A stretch of DNA of 64,000 bases, from the NCBI GenBank assembly GCA_002731875.1, contig PCCY01000028.1, forward strand, positions 1 through 64,000. The letters run 5' to 3'. The DNA comes from Roseobacter sp. Lineage in GTDB: Bacteria > Pseudomonadota > Alphaproteobacteria > Rhodobacterales > Rhodobacteraceae. Shown piece after piece: positions 19,291-29,453 of this stretch (the stretch's first letter is position 1; each line of letters opens with the position of its first letter). Both the position numbers and the translations under genes were made by a program. The notes beneath the pieces are model-generated. The model saw only the letters and a program-made list of their open reading frames with translations, did no database searches and was not told the origin of the DNA.

Positions 19291-20061
19291 CTACCAGCGG
19301 CCGGAAACCGCCCGCCATGACAGCACAAAGCGGTCCAGCGGCGGCAACTGTGCCTCTCTTACGCGCGCGGGTCGCGCGATCGCAGCCCGTAAAACTCTGG
19401 CGCTGGCCGCGACGGAGTACATTGCAGGTCTTGCGGCTTTGGAAACCTTGCCACGACTGCGACGGGCGCGATCCAACCGTTTCAGCGCCCGATCGGCCAA
19501 CCTTGCGACACCCGCTTCGGTACCGTCAAGCAAGGGAACCCGCCCAAGCTCCACCAACCGCGGTATCGCAAGCAGCCAGGCGGCCACGCCTGCGCCATAA
19601 GCCGCATCGCGTACCGTAGGTTCATCCGCTTGGCCCAAACGCCGGGCTGCAACCCACATCAGGTTCCCGGCGGTCTGGTCTATATACGCGTCGAAATGTG
19701 CGTCATCTTCAAACGGATCACGGTAAATATCCCAGCGTCGCGCAGCAACCAACCCATCAAGCAACCCCGCATCGTCAGCGGTGATCGCCGCAGCAAGCGG
19801 AGTGGCGACCTCGTGGCGGCGTACCGTTTCGCCGTTGGCTATTTCCTCGCAGACATCGCGCCACCACTGCAAACGCATTTCAGCGATCATCGCTTCCTGC
19901 GTGACCCAGGGGGCACGTGCCACTTCTATGTTGAACGCATAAAGCGGAAACAACACGCGCCGCGCATTCAACGGGGCCGCCATGGTGGCACGGAATCGCA
20001 AAGAGTCCGCCCGCTCAACGAGCCCAGCACAGGCAACCAGATCGGCGTCAAATTCCATCAA
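19291..20061 (-). CDS. Squalene/phytoene synthase family protein
   Basis: LRFRATMAAPLNARRVLFPLYAFNIEVARAP, QTAGNLMWVAARRLG. Confidence 0.82.
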   Translation of the reverse strand: MMEFDADLVACAGLVERADSLRFRATMAAPLNARRVLFPLYAFNIEVARAPWVTQEAMIAEMRLQWWRDVCEEIANGETVRRHEVATPLAAAITADDAGLLDGLVAARRWDIYRDPFEDDAHFDAYIDQTAGNLMWVAARRLGQADEPTVRDAAYGAGVAAWLLAIPRLVELGRVPLLDGTEAGVARLADRALKRLDRARRSRGKVSKAARPAMYSVAASARVLRAAIARPARVREAQLPPLDRFVLSWRAVSGRW

Positions 20062-20070
20062 ATCAACTCT

Positions 20071-21687
20071 CTATCCGTTGCTGTCGCGGATCAGTTTCCA
20101 GCGGATCGCATCCAGCAGTGCCTCGAACGAGGCATCCACTATGTTCGCCGACACGCCCACCGTCGACCAGCGTCGGCCCTGCCCGTCCTCGCTGTCGATG
20201 ATGACACGGGTCACCGCCTCGGTCCCGCCTTGGGTGATGCGGACCTTGAAATCCACCAGATGCATGTCCTCCAGTAGCGCCGAATATTGCCCGAGATCCT
20301 TGACCAGCGCTTTGGAAAGCGCATTCACCGGACCGCGGTCACAGCCTTCGGCATCCATGCTCTCACTGACCGACAGACGCTTTTCACCATCTACTTTCAC
20401 GACGACAACGGCTTCCGAGAGGCTCACCATCTGGTTGTACTTGTTCTTGCGCCGTTCAACAGTGACGCGGTAGCGCTTTACCTCGAACAAGGCGGGCATC
20501 TGCCCCAGAACCTTGCGCGCCAGCAGCTCAAAGCTCGCCTGGGCGGTATCATAGGCATAGCCCTCGGCCTCGCGGGATTTGACCTCATCCAGAATCCGCG
20601 CCAACGCCGGGTCGCCTTTGGTAATCTTCAGCCCTGCACTTTCCAGACGTCGCCGCAGGTTTGACTGGCCAGCCTGGTTCGACATCGGAATGATGCGCGC
20701 ATTGCCCACCAGTGACGGCTCGATATGCTCATAGGTCGATGGATCCTTGAGGATCGCACTGGCGTGCAGCCCCGCTTTATGCGCAAAAGCCGACGACCCG
20801 ACAAAGGCCGCCTGCTTCATCGGGACACGGTTGAGAATTTCATCCAGCGACCGGCTGATCTGCGTGAGGTTGACCAACCCGTCCGGCGTGACCCCGGTCT
20901 TGAAACAGCTGGCATAGGGTTCTTTCAGCAGCAAAATCGGTATCAGCGTCGTCAGATTGGCATTTCCGCAGCGCTCGCCCAGACCATTCAGGGTGCCCTG
21001 GATCTGCCGCGCGCCGGCGTCAATGGCGGCCAGCGAACAGGCGACCGCGTTTTCGGTGTCATTATGCGTATGAATGCCCAGATGCGCGCCGGGGATTCCC
21101 GCCGCGATAACCTCTGCGGTGATGCGCCCGACCTCGGCAGGCATGGTGCCTCCGTTGGTGTCGCATAGCACGATCCAGCGCGCGCCCGCGTCATGAGCCG
21201 CCTGGATCGCGCTCAAGGCGTAATCAGGATTGGCGCGGTAGCCATCAAAGAAATGCTCCGCATCAAAAAGCGCCTCGCGCCCTTGCGCAACAACGTGCCT
21301 GACAGACCGCGCGATATTGTCGGTGTTCTCGTCCAGCGTGATCCCCAGGGCCGCCGACACGTGGAAATCATGGGTCTTGCCGACAAGGCACACGGCCTTC
21401 GTGCCCGCATTCATCACCGCGGCAAGCACATCGTCGTTTTCAGCCGAAATACCGTTGCGTTTGGTCATGCCAAACGCGGTCATGGTGGCACGCGTCGCAG
21501 GTGCTGTCTCAAAAAACGCGGAATCCGTCGGATTCGCCCCCGGCCAACCGCCTTCGATATAATCAACGCCAAGCGTGTCGAGCGCATTGGCGATGCTGAT
21601 CTTCTCGGTGGTCGAAAACTGCACCCCTTGGGTCTGCTGCCCGTCACGCAAGGTGGTGTCGTAGATATAGAGGCGCTCTTCAGTCAC
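20071..21687 (-). CDS. cimA: (R)-citramalate synthase
   Basis: LYIYDTTLRDGQQTQGVQFS, GIHTHNDTENAVACSLAAIDAGARQIQGTLNGLGERCGN; 538 aa. Confidence 0.92.
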   Translation of the reverse strand: MTEERLYIYDTTLRDGQQTQGVQFSTTEKISIANALDTLGVDYIEGGWPGANPTDSAFFETAPATRATMTAFGMTKRNGISAENDDVLAAVMNAGTKAVCLVGKTHDFHVSAALGITLDENTDNIARSVRHVVAQGREALFDAEHFFDGYRANPDYALSAIQAAHDAGARWIVLCDTNGGTMPAEVGRITAEVIAAGIPGAHLGIHTHNDTENAVACSLAAIDAGARQIQGTLNGLGERCGNANLTTLIPILLLKEPYASCFKTGVTPDGLVNLTQISRSLDEILNRVPMKQAAFVGSSAFAHKAGLHASAILKDPSTYEHIEPSLVGNARIIPMSNQAGQSNLRRRLESAGLKITKGDPALARILDEVKSREAEGYAYDTAQASFELLARKVLGQMPALFEVKRYRVTVERRKNKYNQMVSLSEAVVVVKVDGEKRLSVSESMDAEGCDRGPVNALSKALVKDLGQYSALLEDMHLVDFKVRITQGGTEAVTRVIIDSEDGQGRRWSTVGVSANIVDASFEALLDAIRWKLIRDSNG

Positions 21688-21701
21688 GTCCTACCCCCAA
21701 C

Positions 21702-21750
21702 TTCATTTTGCCCAATAAACTCCGGGGAGCGTGAGGGGCTGGCCCCTCAC
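21702..21750 (-). repeat. Dispersed intergenic element copy 2 (hairpin + GGAGTTTATTGGGCAAAATGAAG)
   Basis: GTGAGGGG/CCCCTCAC hairpin plus shared box with 12577-12631. Confidence 0.7.
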
Positions 21751-21792
21751 TCCGGCAATCGCGCACTTGCGCCGCCCCCGCCTGAGCCCACG

Positions 21793-23217
21793 TCATTTCA
21801 GCGCCTCGAGCTTCGCGGGATCAAAGTCAGCAACAAGCTCCCAGCCCGATGTGCCATCCTTCCGGTCTGTGACCCTGATGCCGGCCCCCAAAAGCCCGTC
21901 GCGGATGCGATCTGCTTCGGAAAAATTTCTTTCGCTCTTGGCCTTGGCGCGCGCACCAATCAAGTCGTTCACGGTATTTGCAACCATCACGTTAATCGGC
22001 TCGGTCATTGCCGGAATGCTGCTTTTTCGAAAATACTCAAAATCAGCAGCTGGTAGGCCAAGATATCGTGCCGAAGCAACGAATTGCTCCATGTTTCCGT
22101 CCTTGAACAGCCGGTGCAACACTGAAATCGCCCCCGGCGTATTCAGGTCTTCCGCAAGACAATCCATCACGTCGTTGTCGATATGCTTGCGATCGAATTC
22201 GCTGGCAGCAGTGTCACTGACAATCGATATCCGGTCGGGGTTATTCCATTCGCGCAGCGTCTTTTCGGCCTCGTCGCGCTTCTTGTCGGTCCAGTCCATC
22301 GGCTTGCGGTAATGGGTGCTGAGCATCACGAAACGGATCACCTCGCCCGGTACACCCTGATCCAACAAGTCGCGCACGGTGAAAAAGTTGCCGAGCGATT
22401 TGGACATCTTCTTGCCCTCGACCTGCAACATTTCGTTGTGCATCCACACATTGGCAAATTCGCTTTCAGGGTGTGCACAGCAGCTTTGGGCGATCTCATT
22501 CTCGTGATGCGGGAACATCAGGTCATTGCCGCCGCCGTGGATGTCGAAATGCGCGCCCAGCAACTCGTACGCCATGGCCGAGCATTCGATGTGCCAACCC
22601 GGACGACCCCGCCCCCACGGACTGTCCCATCCGGGCGTATCAGCGTCTGACGGTTTCCACAGAACGAAATCCATCGGGTTGCGTTTGTAGGGGGCGACTT
22701 CGACCCGAGCGCCAGCAATCATATCGTCAATCGACCGGCCAGACAGCGCACCGTATTTCTTGTAGCTTTCGACGGCGAACAGCACGTGGCCTTCGGCGGC
22801 ATAGGCATGACCCTTGGCAATCAGCCCTTCGATCATCGAGACCATCTGGGGAATATACGCGGTGGCACGCGGCATGTGGTCCGGCTCGAGAGCACCGACA
22901 GCGGCCATGTCCTCCAGAAACCACTGCGTTGTCTCAGCCGTGATCTGGCCGATCGACCGCCCGCTTTCCGCGGCGCGCGCGTTGATCTTGTCATCCACAT
23001 CGGTGAAGTTGCGCACATAGGTGACGTGATCGTTGCCATAGACATGGCGCAGCAGCCGGTTGAGCACGTCAAAAACGATGACGGGGCGCGCGTTGCCTAG
23101 ATGGGCGCGGTCATAGACTGTCGGTCCGCAGACATACATCCGCACGTTCTTGTCATCGATGGGCGTGAAAACCTCGCGCTGGCGGGTTTTGGTGTTGTGC
23201 AGCTTGATCGTGGTCAT
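21793..23217 (-). CDS. cysS: Cysteine--tRNA ligase
   Basis: [42 protein letters not shown]. Confidence 0.97.
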   Translation of the reverse strand: MTTIKLHNTKTRQREVFTPIDDKNVRMYVCGPTVYDRAHLGNARPVIVFDVLNRLLRHVYGNDHVTYVRNFTDVDDKINARAAESGRSIGQITAETTQWFLEDMAAVGALEPDHMPRATAYIPQMVSMIEGLIAKGHAYAAEGHVLFAVESYKKYGALSGRSIDDMIAGARVEVAPYKRNPMDFVLWKPSDADTPGWDSPWGRGRPGWHIECSAMAYELLGAHFDIHGGGNDLMFPHHENEIAQSCCAHPESEFANVWMHNEMLQVEGKKMSKSLGNFFTVRDLLDQGVPGEVIRFVMLSTHYRKPMDWTDKKRDEAEKTLREWNNPDRISIVSDTAASEFDRKHIDNDVMDCLAEDLNTPGAISVLHRLFKDGNMEQFVASARYLGLPAADFEYFRKSSIPAMTEPINVMVANTVNDLIGARAKAKSERNFSEADRIRDGLLGAGIRVTDRKDGTSGWELVADFDPAKLEALK

Positions 23218-23447
23218 GTGGCGCGTCCTTACGCAAGGATGGCGCGGGCATGGCACAGAAATCTTGGGAAGAAAACGTTGTGAACAGGCCCGCCGGAAGG
23301 TCTTAGCAGGAAATACAGCAAATAATGAGTGTGTTCGTGTTCATACTGCTTGCGTAGCCCGAGCATGGCCCGAGGGTCAAGCCTGATTGACAAATCACCC
23401 TTGCTCTGCGCCCCTGCGTCCTTCATCTGGAATAACGGAGGCAGGCC

Positions 23448-24620
23448 ATGCAACTTTCATCACGCATAACAGATCTACTTGGTGGCGGTTCTGACGGCTG
23501 GGGTGTGTTTTTAAAGGCCCGCCGCATGATCGGTGACGGCGTATCGGTTACCGAACTGACCATCGGCGAACACGACATCCGTACCGCCGCCCCGATCTTG
23601 CAGGAAATGCACCGTGCGGCAATTGCCGGCCATACCGGCTATGCCGCCGTGCCCGGTACCGACAGCCTGCGCGACGCGGTGGCGGCACGTGTCCGTGAAC
23701 GCACCGGCGTTTCCACGACGCGCGACAATGTGCTGATCACCCCCGGCGGGCAGGCTGCCTTGTTCGCGGCGCATGTGGCTGCGTGCGACCCAGGTGACAC
23801 CGCGCTTTATATCGACCCCTACTATGCCACGTATCCCGGCACGATCCGGGGTGTCAGCGCGGTCCCACAGCGCGTTCCCGCCCGCGCCGAGGACGCGTTT
23901 CAACCCCGGCCCGAAACCATCGCCGCCGTGGCTGCCGGGGCTAAATCGCTGCTGATCAATTCGCCCAACAACCCGACCGGCGTCGTCTATTCCCGTGCCA
24001 CCTTGGAAGGTATCGCGCGGGTATGCATCGACCACGATCTTTGGTTGATTTCGGATGAAGTATACGACACGCAAGTCTGGACCGGCGAGCACGTGTCGCC
24101 ACGGGCCCTGCCTGATATGGCGCATCGTACGCTTGTCGTGGGATCCATGTCCAAGAGCCATGCAATGACCGGGTCTCGCTGTGGCTGGATCGTCGGCCCG
24201 GTCGAGGCAATTGAACACCTCACCAACCTGGCCACGCACACCACTTACGGCGTGCCGGGCTATATTCAGGACGCGGCTCTGTTCGCCCTGTCGCAAGGCC
24301 CCGAATTCGAAGCGGAAATAGCCGCCCCGTTCGCGCGCCGCCGCCAGCTCGCCCGAGGGATCCTTGCCGGTCAGAACGCTGTTTCGCTCGTCCCCGCGGA
24401 TGGTGCAATGTATCTGATGCTCGATATCCGCAGCACCGGCATGACGGGCGAAGAATTTGCCAATGCGCTGTTGGATCAACACCATATCGCGGTCATGCCG
24501 GGCGAAAGCTTTGGTGACGCCGCTGCGGGTCACATCCGTGTGGCGATGACGATCGAAGACGGCGAATTCGGCAACGCTGTCAGCACATTATGCAAATTTG
24601 CTGAAGAGCTCGCCGCATAG
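23448..24620 (+). CDS. PLP-dependent aminotransferase (class I/II)
   Basis: NSPNNPTGVVYSRATLEGIA, SDEVYD, SMSKSHAMTGSRCGW. Confidence 0.93.
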   Translation: MQLSSRITDLLGGGSDGWGVFLKARRMIGDGVSVTELTIGEHDIRTAAPILQEMHRAAIAGHTGYAAVPGTDSLRDAVAARVRERTGVSTTRDNVLITPGGQAALFAAHVAACDPGDTALYIDPYYATYPGTIRGVSAVPQRVPARAEDAFQPRPETIAAVAAGAKSLLINSPNNPTGVVYSRATLEGIARVCIDHDLWLISDEVYDTQVWTGEHVSPRALPDMAHRTLVVGSMSKSHAMTGSRCGWIVGPVEAIEHLTNLATHTTYGVPGYIQDAALFALSQGPEFEAEIAAPFARRRQLARGILAGQNAVSLVPADGAMYLMLDIRSTGMTGEEFANALLDQHHIAVMPGESFGDAAAGHIRVAMTIEDGEFGNAVSTLCKFAEELAA

Positions 24621-24623
24621 GAA

Positions 24624-24652
24624 AAGGCCAGGTGCTAACAGCTCCTGGCCTT
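24624..24652. terminator. Terminator hairpin between convergent genes
   Basis: AAGGCCAGG/CCTGGCCTT stem with inner GCT/AGC; TTTTCC follows on the minus strand. Confidence 0.75.
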
Positions 24653-24765
24653 GGCCCTTTCGGGTGCATCACACTGTCCGATCACGTGACAACGTATCAT
24701 CATGTGACTGTCTGGCTCGGAAATGTCGTTGAAGACATCCCCGAGCTTGCAATGCTACATGCGCT

Positions 24766-25362
24766 TTAGAAGCGGTAGGAGCCACGCAGGTTGAACGTTG
24801 TCACGTCAAGATCTGCACCGGCAGTGTTGTTGATGTCGGTGAACTTGTTTTCCAACAGTTCGGCACCCACGGTGTAACGGTCGGTGACTTTGTATGCCAT
24901 ACCGATACCATAGAACGCGCCATCTTCGTTGCCAAAGGATGTGTCGGCACGAGCATAACCACCGGTTGCGTATACCAGTGTGTTACCAAGATCATAGCCA
25001 GCTTTCAGTTTGGCACGTGACATGGAATCAAGCTGAGCAACACCGTTGTTCAGGTCCATGTTGGTCTTGTCATAATCAAGTTCGCCACCCAGCACGAAGC
25101 GACCGAAGTCATAGTCGTAACCGGCGTGGAAACCATACGAACCGTTGTTACCGTCCAGGGCACCCGGACCGTCCGCATCGGAATAGCCCAACTGCAAACC
25201 AGTGTAGAAACCGGTCCAGTCACTACCCAAATCTGGCGCAGGCATTGGGGCCATCATTACAGGCTCAACCACTGGCTCGGCAAGGCTGCCGGCATAAGCG
25301 CCGCCAGCAAATGCGGTGGAGGCCAGAACTGCGGCGGAGGCGAATTTCATAGTGCGTTTCAT
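24766..25362 (-). CDS. Outer membrane beta-barrel protein
   Basis: Signal peptide MKRTMKFASAAVLASTAFAGGAYAGS, alternating beta pattern, C-terminal FNLRGSYRF. Confidence 0.88.
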   Translation of the reverse strand: MKRTMKFASAAVLASTAFAGGAYAGSLAEPVVEPVMMAPMPAPDLGSDWTGFYTGLQLGYSDADGPGALDGNNGSYGFHAGYDYDFGRFVLGGELDYDKTNMDLNNGVAQLDSMSRAKLKAGYDLGNTLVYATGGYARADTSFGNEDGAFYGIGMAYKVTDRYTVGAELLENKFTDINNTAGADLDVTTFNLRGSYRF

Positions 25363-25757
25363 TATCATAACTCCTCGATAAAAACGTATCCGAGCGGGCG
25401 TTTCCCACTTCATCGACACAACGCTGCACCTAGGATCTGGTTGCGATTTAGCCCAATCACAGATTGGTGATCGGAATATTGTTGCCGATTTGCGTCACCG
25501 CTTTTTGGGTGTCGATAGCGTCAAAGGCAATCATGGCAGGTCGTTAAAGGCTTTTACGTCGCAAACAGGATAGAAGCGCCGAATTTATTTTCGCAGCATT
25601 GGAACCATCAAGGAGGGTGCCGTATGGAAACAAAGCGTTGCATAGCTATCTGCGTTGCCCGAACCATCGGCGCAGAACGAGGTCGCGCAGCACGGGGTGC
25701 ACCTCTCCAAGGGACTGGAATGTAGCTTTTCAACCTTCCCAACCTTGGATCTATCCC

Positions 25758-27296
25758 ATGACCATTCTTACTCCTCATCGCTCAGGTGGTCGCGCCGCCC
25801 GCCGTGCTGCGCGTGCCGCCCCATTAGCCGATCACCTGCGCCCGGTGCGCCCGGGACAGTCTGGCGGCACTTACACTCCGTTGACCCAGGCCGGCATGGA
25901 CCGGATCCATCAAGCCGCGCTCGATGCGCTGGAGCAGATCGGGCTTGCCGACGCACCGCCATCCGGCATCGCCCATATGACGCGCGCAGGTGCCATCCTT
26001 GGTGATGACGGCCGGGTGCGATTCCCCCGGGCGCTGATCGAAGACGCCATTGCCAAGGCCAACCGGTCTGTCACCCTGCATGCACGTGACCCCAGACATG
26101 ACCTGCACCTTAGCGGCACCAAGGTTCATTACGGTACCGCCGGTGCAGCTGTGCATCTGGTTGATGTGGACGGACGAACCTATCGGGAATGCGGGGTGCA
26201 GGATCTTCATGACGCCGCGCGGATCTGCGACCAGCTCGACAATCTGCACTTTGTTCAGCGCCCCATGGTGTGCCGCGATATTCCCGATAACCTCGAGATG
26301 GACCTGAACACGATCTATGCCTGCTGTGCCGGTACCACCAAACACGTCGGTGTTTCTTTTACGGAACCCTCTTTCGTGCCGCATGGCCTCGAGATGCTGC
26401 ATATGATCGCCGGCGGCGAGGACAAATGGCGTGAACGACCTTTTGTGTCGAACTCGAACTGTTTTGTTGTACCGCCGATGAAATTCGCCACAGAAAGCTG
26501 CCTGGTGATGGAGGCATTGATCGAAGGCGGCATGCCGATCCTGTTGCTTTCGGCTGGTCAGGCCGGTGCGACCGCCCCTGCCCCCATCGCCGGTGCGATC
26601 GTTCAAGCCGTCGCCGAATGTCTTGCCGGGCTGGTTTATGTCAACGCGATCAAACCCGGTCACCCCGCGATCTTTGGTACCTGGCCCTTTGTCAGCGACC
26701 TGCGCACCGGTGCCATGTCAGGGGGATCTGGCGAACAGGCCCTGCTGACGGCCGGTTGTGCCCAGATGCACCACTACTACGATCTGCCCGGCGGGGCGGC
26801 GGCGGGAATCGCGGACGCCAAACTGCCGGACATGCAGGCAGGATGGGAACAGGCGATGTCGAATGTCATGGCCGGCATGTCGGGCTTGAACATGGTCTAC
26901 GAGGCAGCGGGCATGCACGCGTCGTTGTTGGGGTTTTGTCTCGAATCGCTGATTTTGGGCGATGATCTGATCGGACAGGCGTTGCGCTGCGTACGCGGCA
27001 TCGAAGTCACCGAGGACAGCGTCAGCCTGGAAGTGATGCGAGCGACGTGCATCGGCGGTCCGGGTCACTATCTGGGATCGGACCAGACGCTGAACCTGAT
27101 GCAGACCGAATACATCTATCCCGCGCTCGGTGATCGCACCTCGCCCAAGGAATGGGCCGAACTGGGCAAGCCCGACCTGATTGCAAAGGCAAAGGCCCGC
27201 AAGGAACAGATCTTGTCAGAGCGGTCAGCAGCGAGGTTCGACCCGCAGACAGACCAGATGATCCGTGATCGGTTCAACATTCATCTGCCTGCATAA
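25758..27296 (+). CDS. Trimethylamine methyltransferase (MttB) family protein, non-pyrrolysine type
   Basis: MttB-family layout (PLTQAGMDRIHQAALDALEQIG, GGSGEQALLTAGCAQMHHYYDLPGG); uninterrupted by TAG; start at MTILTPHRSGG. Confidence 0.85.
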   Translation: MTILTPHRSGGRAARRAARAAPLADHLRPVRPGQSGGTYTPLTQAGMDRIHQAALDALEQIGLADAPPSGIAHMTRAGAILGDDGRVRFPRALIEDAIAKANRSVTLHARDPRHDLHLSGTKVHYGTAGAAVHLVDVDGRTYRECGVQDLHDAARICDQLDNLHFVQRPMVCRDIPDNLEMDLNTIYACCAGTTKHVGVSFTEPSFVPHGLEMLHMIAGGEDKWRERPFVSNSNCFVVPPMKFATESCLVMEALIEGGMPILLLSAGQAGATAPAPIAGAIVQAVAECLAGLVYVNAIKPGHPAIFGTWPFVSDLRTGAMSGGSGEQALLTAGCAQMHHYYDLPGGAAAGIADAKLPDMQAGWEQAMSNVMAGMSGLNMVYEAAGMHASLLGFCLESLILGDDLIGQALRCVRGIEVTEDSVSLEVMRATCIGGPGHYLGSDQTLNLMQTEYIYPALGDRTSPKEWAELGKPDLIAKAKARKEQILSERSAARFDPQTDQMIRDRFNIHLPA

Positions 27297-27357
27297 AACA
27301 ATGCACCACCCTGTGGCCTTCATCTGTTGATGTGCTAAATTCCCGGCCACAGGGGTC

Positions 27358-28752
27358 ATGACCCCAAGCATGACGCAAGGGTTGCCAGTGATCTCGTTTA
27401 TTACCACCCACATCGAAGTCGTAGGTCTTATCTTTCTGACTTTGTTCGTGGCCTTCATTCTTTTGCAGCAGCGCCGCAGCCCACAATCTACTGTCGCATG
27501 GATATTGTTTCTTATCATGCTGCCGTATGTTGCGGCCCCATTGTTTCTGGGTCTCGGGTTTCGCAAGCAGGGAAACCGGTATGAGCCGGTATTGTTCACC
27601 ACGAAAGAAGAGCCGCCCACACCCGTTCACGCGCTTGATGCGACCTTTCAGCACTTCATGATGCCCCCTGCTCTCGAGGCTCAAAGGCTAACTTTGCTTG
27701 ACACGCCGCAACTGGCGTTTCAGGCGGCCCTGGACACGATCGACAGTGCGGAACACAGCATTGATGTGCTTTTCTATATCATCGCGAATGACGGTACCGC
27801 CAAACATTTCGTCCAAGCGTTGACCGACAAGGCCAGAAAAGGCGTTCATGTCCGATTGCTCATGGACCGTCTGGGGACGCTGCGAGGTCCACACGAGGCA
27901 TTGAAGGCACTGAAGGCCGCAGGCGGAGAGGTTTTGTTTTTCTCGCCGATCCTGCAATTGCCGGGCACAGGCCATCTGAACCTGCGCAACCATCGTAAGA
28001 TGATCATCGCCGATAATGCGCGGGCTTTCTCCGGCGGTATGAATGTCGCGGACCACTACATGACCCATACGCCAAAACCGGGGCATTGGGTGGACCTCGC
28101 GTTCACCCTCGAAGGGCTTTCGGTGCAGTCCTTTTGCGATGTGTTCCGGTCCGATTGGGAAGTCGCCTCGGGCACGCCGACGCCACAGGTTGTCACCCCA
28201 GCCCCCAAGACAGGCGGAAACGCTACGGTGCAGCTTGTTCCTTCCGGGCCCGACATTGCCGAAGACCCGCTGCATGACGGACTGATCCGCGCCATCCACC
28301 TGGCGGAATCGCGCATCTGGATCGCGACCCCCTATTTCGTCCCGACCGAGGCATTGGCCAATGCCCTGCGTATCGCATCACGCCGTGGTGTGGATGTTCG
28401 GATAATCGTGCCTCAGAAATCCAATCAGCGGATCGCCGATTTCGCGCGCGGGGGGTTTTTGCGTGACGTTCAGGAAGCCGGGGCAGAGATTCACTTTTTC
28501 AAACCGTCGATGATCCACGCCAAGGCCGCGTTGATCGACGATGTCGGCATCGTCGGCACCGCCAACTTTGACGTGCGCAGCATGCTTCTCAACTTTGAGG
28601 TGATGCTGTTCCTTTATGACGCACCGAGCGTGACGACGCTGACGGAATGGTTTCTGGAGCGGCAAGGCGATTGCCACAACGTCGTACGCAACGTCACCTT
28701 GATCAGACGCTTGGCCGAAGGCGTCTTTCGCATCGGAGCACCAGTCTTGTGA
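27358..28752 (+). CDS. cls: Cardiolipin synthase / phospholipase D-like
   Basis: Two PLD motifs: LRNHRKMIIAD and IHAKAALIDD; N-terminal TM segments. Confidence 0.92.
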   Translation: MTPSMTQGLPVISFITTHIEVVGLIFLTLFVAFILLQQRRSPQSTVAWILFLIMLPYVAAPLFLGLGFRKQGNRYEPVLFTTKEEPPTPVHALDATFQHFMMPPALEAQRLTLLDTPQLAFQAALDTIDSAEHSIDVLFYIIANDGTAKHFVQALTDKARKGVHVRLLMDRLGTLRGPHEALKALKAAGGEVLFFSPILQLPGTGHLNLRNHRKMIIADNARAFSGGMNVADHYMTHTPKPGHWVDLAFTLEGLSVQSFCDVFRSDWEVASGTPTPQVVTPAPKTGGNATVQLVPSGPDIAEDPLHDGLIRAIHLAESRIWIATPYFVPTEALANALRIASRRGVDVRIIVPQKSNQRIADFARGGFLRDVQEAGAEIHFFKPSMIHAKAALIDDVGIVGTANFDVRSMLLNFEVMLFLYDAPSVTTLTEWFLERQGDCHNVVRNVTLIRRLAEGVFRIGAPVL

Positions 28753-29453
28753 CCCAGCCACCGCTTCGCATCGCCAGCTATAACATGCGCAAGGCCAAGG
28801 GGACGGACCGGCAACGCGACCCCTATCGCACCATGCGTATCGTGCGTGAACTGGCCGCCGATATTGTCGTGTTGCAAGAGGCCGATATGCGACTGGGGGC
28901 CCGTCCTTCCGCATTGCCGGTGGATGCACTAACGGCTGAGACCGGGTTGGTCGCCGTCCCTGTTCCCAGTCCGGTTAGCATAGGTTGGCACGGTAACGCT
29001 GTGCTGCTGAACCCAAAGGCAGAGATCGTGGAAGTTCAACACCTGGACCTGCCAGGCGCAGAGCCGCGCGGTGCCATGGTCGTTGATGTCGACATCACCG
29101 GGACGCCCTTGCGTATCATCGCAACCCATCTGGGCCTGATGCGCCGGTCCCGCCGTGCCCAGCTTTCGGCACTTATTGCCCACCTCGACGAACGATCGAC
29201 CCGCCCGACCCTGATCGCCGGGGACATGAACGAATGGTCTTTGAATGTTGGGCTCGGACGGCTGGCGCATCACTTTACGATCCACGCTCCGGGTAAGAGC
29301 TTTCACGCCCGCCTGCCCCTTGCCGCGTTGGACCGGATCGCGATAGACGATGCGCTAAAGCTGGTGGGCGGCGGCGTCTTCGATACACCCGAAGCGCAAC
29401 GGGCCTCGGATCACCTTCCGATATGGCTGGATTTCCAACACGCGTCAGACTGA
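28749..29453 (+). CDS. Endonuclease/exonuclease/phosphatase family protein
   Basis: LRIASYNMRKAKGTDRQRDP, VLQEAD, LIAGDMNEW, ASDHLPIWLDF; GTG start overlapping cls stop. Confidence 0.88.
   Translation: MTQPPLRIASYNMRKAKGTDRQRDPYRTMRIVRELAADIVVLQEADMRLGARPSALPVDALTAETGLVAVPVPSPVSIGWHGNAVLLNPKAEIVEVQHLDLPGAEPRGAMVVDVDITGTPLRIIATHLGLMRRSRRAQLSALIAHLDERSTRPTLIAGDMNEWSLNVGLGRLAHHFTIHAPGKSFHARLPLAALDRIAIDDALKLVGGGVFDTPEAQRASDHLPIWLDFQHASD

Noticed and set aside
23511-24533. 340-aa minus-strand ORF antisense to the aminotransferase
   Set aside because: Shadow ORF; the sense-strand aminotransferase has full motifs.
24681-24708. ATCACGTGAC / ATCATGTGAC direct repeat between convergent genes
   Set aside because: Short, imperfect and located downstream of both flanking genes, so no clear regulatory role.
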